This document shows, one piece after another, positions 5,629 to 7,271 of a DNA stretch of 7,271 bases (within the stretch, counting starts at the first letter, position 1; every line of letters starts with the position of its first letter). The DNA is taken from assembly GCA_020053155.1 (NCBI GenBank), contig JAGVNS010000138.1, positions 1 to 7,271 on the forward strand. Reading direction: 5' to 3'. The notes under the pieces were generated by a model. That model did not search any database. It was not told the DNA's origin and saw nothing but the letters and a program-made list of their open reading frames with translations. This DNA is from Nitrososphaerota archaeon (GTDB lineage Archaea; Iainarchaeota; Iainarchaeia; Iainarchaeales; VGJJ01). The translations under genes were made by a program, and so were the position numbers.

Positions 5629-5994
5629 CTAAGTAGTTTGCATTTTTGTACCCAAGAGAGATCTTATTTTTGGATCAGATGTATTGCGAAGAGCGCGGAA
5701 CAATATTTGATATTCCTTTGTAAATCTACTATCATGACCGCGGTAAAGGATATATCCAAGTCCTCCGCCTAAACCAAAAAAAGGCAGAGCGCTACCCAAT
5801 GCAAATGCTAAACGAGTAATTCCTTGAAAAGAATCCGCTCTTTCCAAACCAAAAAAAAGGATTGGGGCGGTAGAAATAGAAATGGGTAGTTTAGCACCCT
5901 TTGTAACGTACCGCACACCTGCGCGGTGCTCTAGAACATTTCTAACTATGTCCTTGATTTCTGGTGGAAGATCCTTGAACGCAAGAGAGGCCAT
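5629..5994 (-). CDS. Small putative membrane protein, unknown function
   Basis: I do not recognise this 121-residue protein. It begins with an acidic/basic amphipathic segment (MASLAFKDLPPEIKDIVRNVLEHR, residues 1-24, here only located). A moderately hydrophobic stretch lies at 36-50 (PISISTAPILFFGL) and a longer one at 58-84 containing LAFALGSALPFFGLGGGLGY. It ends in a basic soluble tail (85-121). Two membrane passes are plausible, with the glycine cluster GLGGGLG at 74-80 suiting helix packing. ATG 5994 lies 30 bases after the NAC stop on the same strand, so it is probably the second gene of the NAC transcript; the ribosome site is weak. Hand-counted GC is about 42%, below that of the flanking genes. 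A 68-residue frame on the opposite strand overlaps it, but the operon position favours this one. Confidence 0.65.
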   Translation of the reverse strand: MASLAFKDLPPEIKDIVRNVLEHRAGVRYVTKGAKLPISISTAPILFFGLERADSFQGITRLAFALGSALPFFGLGGGLGYILYRGHDSRFTKEYQILFRALRNTSDPKIRSLLGTKMQTT

Positions 5995-6024
5995 GATATG
6001 CGCCTAAATACAACCATAGTTAAT

Positions 6025-6369
6025 TTATCTTTCCAATCGCACAATCGCCTGCGCAATATCCCCATTCTCTTCTTCGAGCGCTTCTTTTGCTTTTTCTTTG
6101 GAAACATGCGCCTGCTCGGAGACTAATTGAATGTCTTCTTCTGAAACCCCGCTTCCGGCCTTTTCTTCGCTCGCTTCCCCCGTAATGGTGTAGGTTTTCT
6201 GTCCCTTCATGTCTACCACCGTCACGGATGGACTATCAAACACTATTGTTTTTCCTTCCGCGGTTTGAATGGTTACTTTAGTCGCATTCAAGTCCTCGCT
6301 CTTGATGCCAAACTGTCGCATCATGGCTTTCATTTGGGCAGGGTTCATTCCCCCTAATCCGGGCAACAT
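6025..6369 (-). CDS. nac: Nascent polypeptide-associated complex protein (archaeal NAC)
   Basis: Archaeal NAC is a homodimeric ribosome-associated factor that contacts emerging chains. This 114-residue protein begins with the characteristic MLPGLGGMNPAQMKAMMRQF (1-20), then GIKSEDL. The NAC beta-barrel segment is at about 29-65 (ATKVTIQTAEGKTIVF, VTVVDMKGQKTYTITG). A charged linker (66-76) and a C-terminal UBA domain (about 77-113, EEDIQLVSEQAHVSKEKAKEAL, NGDIAQAIVRL) follow. Both domains are complete and the length is normal. The reading frame extends upstream to 6522, but the extra 51 residues are basic and unlike the family, so ATG 6369 is the true start. A TATA-like box about 26 bases upstream implies a leaderless mRNA. 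The 121-residue membrane protein follows 30 bases downstream, and the gene diverges from the 223-residue protein. Confidence 0.96.
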   Translation of the reverse strand: MLPGLGGMNPAQMKAMMRQFGIKSEDLNATKVTIQTAEGKTIVFDSPSVTVVDMKGQKTYTITGEASEEKAGSGVSEEDIQLVSEQAHVSKEKAKEALEEENGDIAQAIVRLER

Positions 6370-6388
6370 GCATCGAAGAGGCCCTGTT

Positions 6389-6400
6389 GGTTTTTTAATG
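6389..6400 (-). promoter_or_regulatory. TATA-like box for leaderless nac transcript
   Basis: Read on the minus strand, CATTAAAAAACC includes TTAAAAAA at 6398-6391. Its centre is about 26 bases from the A of the nac ATG at 6369, the classic archaeal TATA-to-start distance, so transcription should begin at or next to the start codon. The same TTTTTTAA octamer (plus-strand reading) occurs in the other divergent spacer at 3667-3674. Confidence 0.55.
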
Positions 6401-6420
6401 CGTGCCGAGGGGGGAGCGGG

Positions 6421-6426
6421 TTTTAA
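6421..6426 (+). promoter_or_regulatory. TATA-like box for the 223-residue gene
   Basis: TTTTAA at 6421-6426 is centred about 25 bases before ATG 6449, consistent with a leaderless start in the plus direction. TTTTTTAA at 6391-6398 could instead give a leader of about 28 bases carrying GGTGGAG (6428-6434). This is a weak call, based on spacing only. Confidence 0.3.
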
Positions 6427-6448
6427 GGGTGGAGCGCGAAAAGGAAGT

Positions 6449-7120
6449 ATGGCCGCGGAAGTGTTTGAGTCCATTGAAAAGATAAAAGAGAATTTTGACG
6501 GGGCGTCTTTCCTTGAAACCAATGGGCGTAGAAAAAAAGCATTGGAGCACTATTTTTCCCGTCACGGGATTGTGCAGTTGGGCGTGGACGCGCGAAAGGG
6601 AGGGTGGCCCGTTCTCATCTATCCGACTCCCGAAAAGCTCTCCATGCAAATCGATTCTCTTACGCAAAAAAGGCGTGTTCATGCGGAGAAAAAAAGGTCG
6701 TGGCAATTAACCCACTTGAAAGCTTCCTCCAAGGACGTGGTCGCGCATGCGAAAAAGATCGTGGATCCATTGTATTGGCAGCACGTCGCCAAGACTTTTA
6801 CGGACGGAGAGTATCGCGATTCCGCCAAAGCCATTGACTTGCACGCTTCATTAGTTTCCGACTCCAAATACCGGCCCATGATTGACGCGTTTGTGCACAA
6901 TCCGGAGTATCGCAAACAGCTTACTGAAACCGTGAAAATATCCCCCGTGTATCAGCACCACAAAGGATTAGCGAAGCACGCGGAAGACCGAAAAAAACTC
7001 CAGATGGACGTGTCAAAGTCCATGGTCAAACGCTCCCACGAAAAAATGGAAGAAAGCGGGGAACAATTGGAAACATTCAAAGAATTGCTGAAATGGAGCA
7101 AAGAGAACGGATTTTCATGA
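6449..7120 (+). CDS. Basic helical protein of unknown function
   Basis: I do not recognise this 223-residue protein. It is soluble, rich in Lys, Arg and His, has no cysteine, and looks mostly alpha-helical, with a long charged region at about 170-218. The N-terminal part (1-60) contains KALEHYFSRHGIVQLGVDARKGG (30-52, only located here) and the short hydrophobic strand WPVLIYP. The middle repeats a [D/N/S]-P-x-Y motif at DPLYW (106-110), NPEYR (151-155) and SPVYQ (165-169), each followed by a helix. The basic character would suit nucleic-acid or ribosome binding, but that is inference. I chose ATG 6449 because AAGGA sits just before it and the sequence becomes gene-like there. ATG 6398 would add a Gly/Arg/Lys-rich leader of 17 residues, and starts further upstream overlap nac in antisense. 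It diverges from nac across a spacer of 79 bases. Confidence 0.75.
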   Translation: MAAEVFESIEKIKENFDGASFLETNGRRKKALEHYFSRHGIVQLGVDARKGGWPVLIYPTPEKLSMQIDSLTQKRRVHAEKKRSWQLTHLKASSKDVVAHAKKIVDPLYWQHVAKTFTDGEYRDSAKAIDLHASLVSDSKYRPMIDAFVHNPEYRKQLTETVKISPVYQHHKGLAKHAEDRKKLQMDVSKSMVKRSHEKMEESGEQLETFKELLKWSKENGFS

Positions 7121-7200
7121 ATAACAAGCACACAATTGGTGAAGTTATCGGTTCTCGACTTGTCAAAAGCGCAATGACAATAGGGGCTTCGCCCCTATGA
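7117..7200 (+). CDS. Possible 27-residue reading frame overlapping the upstream stop by ATGA
   Basis: ATG 7117 overlaps the TGA of the 223-residue gene, and the frame runs to TGA 7198-7200 (MNNKHTIGEVIGSRLVKSAM then TIGASPL). The ATGA arrangement could allow translational coupling. However, the last nine codons lie within a perfect hairpin, the peptide has no recognisable features, and it is probably fortuitous. Confidence 0.15.
   Translation: MNNKHTIGEVIGSRLVKSAMTIGASPL
7180..7198 (+). repeat. Perfect 8-bp hairpin with TTC loop
   Basis: ATAGGGGC (7180-7187) pairs exactly with GCCCCTAT (7191-7198) around TTC. It is a very stable GC-rich stem 60 bases after the 223-residue gene. Its GGGGCTTCGCCCC core resembles short interspersed hairpin elements, and a related GGGCCCTTCGGGCC core follows within 40 bases. 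Confidence 0.7.
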
Positions 7201-7203
7201 CCC

Positions 7204-7211
7204 CACGCGTG
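7204..7211. repeat. 8-bp palindrome CACGCGTG
   Basis: CACGCGTG at 7204-7211 is a perfect palindrome lying between two strong hairpins. It could be a protein site or simply part of the structured cluster. Confidence 0.35.
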
Positions 7212-7215
7212 TTCT

Positions 7216-7249
7216 CCGCGGGCCCTTCGGGCCTCGCGGTATCTTTTTT
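7216..7249 (+). terminator. Hairpin plus T-run, terminator-like
   Basis: CCGCG GGCCC (7216-7225) pairs with GGGCC (7229-7233) and CGCGG (7235-7239): 10 bp, a TTC loop and one bulged T at 7234. It is followed by TATC and six Ts (7244-7249). In bacteria this would be a textbook intrinsic terminator. Archaeal RNA polymerase stops mainly at T-runs without needing the stem, so the T-run alone could end the 223-residue gene's transcript. Confidence 0.6.
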
Positions 7250-7251
7250 AT

Positions 7252-7265
7252 GACGCTGGTGCGTC
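7252..7265. repeat. Short hairpin at right window edge
   Basis: GACGC (7252-7256) pairs with GCGTC (7261-7265) around TGGT. It is the fourth inverted repeat in under 90 bases and is close to the window end, so its context is unknown. Confidence 0.35.
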
Positions 7266-7271
7266 TGGCAC

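Noticed and set aside
5566..5772. 68-residue plus-strand frame
   Set aside because: It is partly antisense to the 121-residue gene, which sits in the nac operon; no ribosome site or domain is seen.
6269..6448. Upstream starts for the 223-residue gene (ATG 6269, 6368)
   Set aside because: These would run antisense through the nac start; the sequence there mirrors nac codons.
6370..6522. N-terminal extension of nac to ATG 6522
   Set aside because: The extra 51 residues are unlike archaeal NAC, which begins with the MLPGLGGMNP-type sequence, and would overlap the divergent gene.
1..7271. CRISPR array, insertion sequence or integrase
   Set aside because: No regularly spaced direct repeats and no transposase- or recombinase-like protein on either strand.

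Overview
The window reads as an archaeal chromosome segment of roughly 45-50% GC. Three diagnostic proteins support this: a KH/metallo-beta-lactamase/beta-CASP factor of the aCPSF1 (FttA) type, a 20S proteasome beta subunit with a short archaeal propeptide, and an archaeal NAC protein (NAC domain plus C-terminal UBA). A euryarchaeal or DPANN-type archaeon fits, but the lineage is a guess. Coding density is high, spacers are short, and several starts look leaderless or nearly so behind TTTTTTAA-type TATA elements.

Layout. (1) Positions 1-3623, minus strand, transcribed right to left: an SlyD-like FKBP peptidyl-prolyl isomerase with a His-rich tail, an isochorismatase-fold cysteine hydrolase closest to biuret/ureidoacrylate amidohydrolases, psmB, then aCPSF1, which runs off the left edge. 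psmB followed by aCPSF1 is a recurrent archaeal pairing; the hydrolase is lower in GC and looks inserted. (2) Positions 3711-5403, plus strand: a membrane-anchored 457-residue protein of unrecognised family with repeated beta-alpha-beta segments, followed by two very small single-span membrane proteins (36 and 55 residues) that resemble each other. This is the best candidate for an undescribed system. (3) Positions 5404-5628: no gene seen, but rich in inverted repeats and a T-run, lying between convergent transcription units. (4) Positions 5629-6369, minus strand: NAC, then a 121-residue putative membrane protein. (5) Positions 6449-7120, plus strand: a basic, helical, unrecognised 223-residue protein diverging from NAC. 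(6) Positions 7121-7271: a dense run of hairpins and palindromes ending in a terminator-like hairpin with a T-run.

Functional picture: the minus-strand genes combine protein folding (FKBP, NAC), protein degradation (PsmB) and transcript 3'-end formation (aCPSF1), that is, housekeeping and quality control. The plus-strand genes are unknown: one set is a cell-surface or membrane assembly, the other a soluble basic protein.
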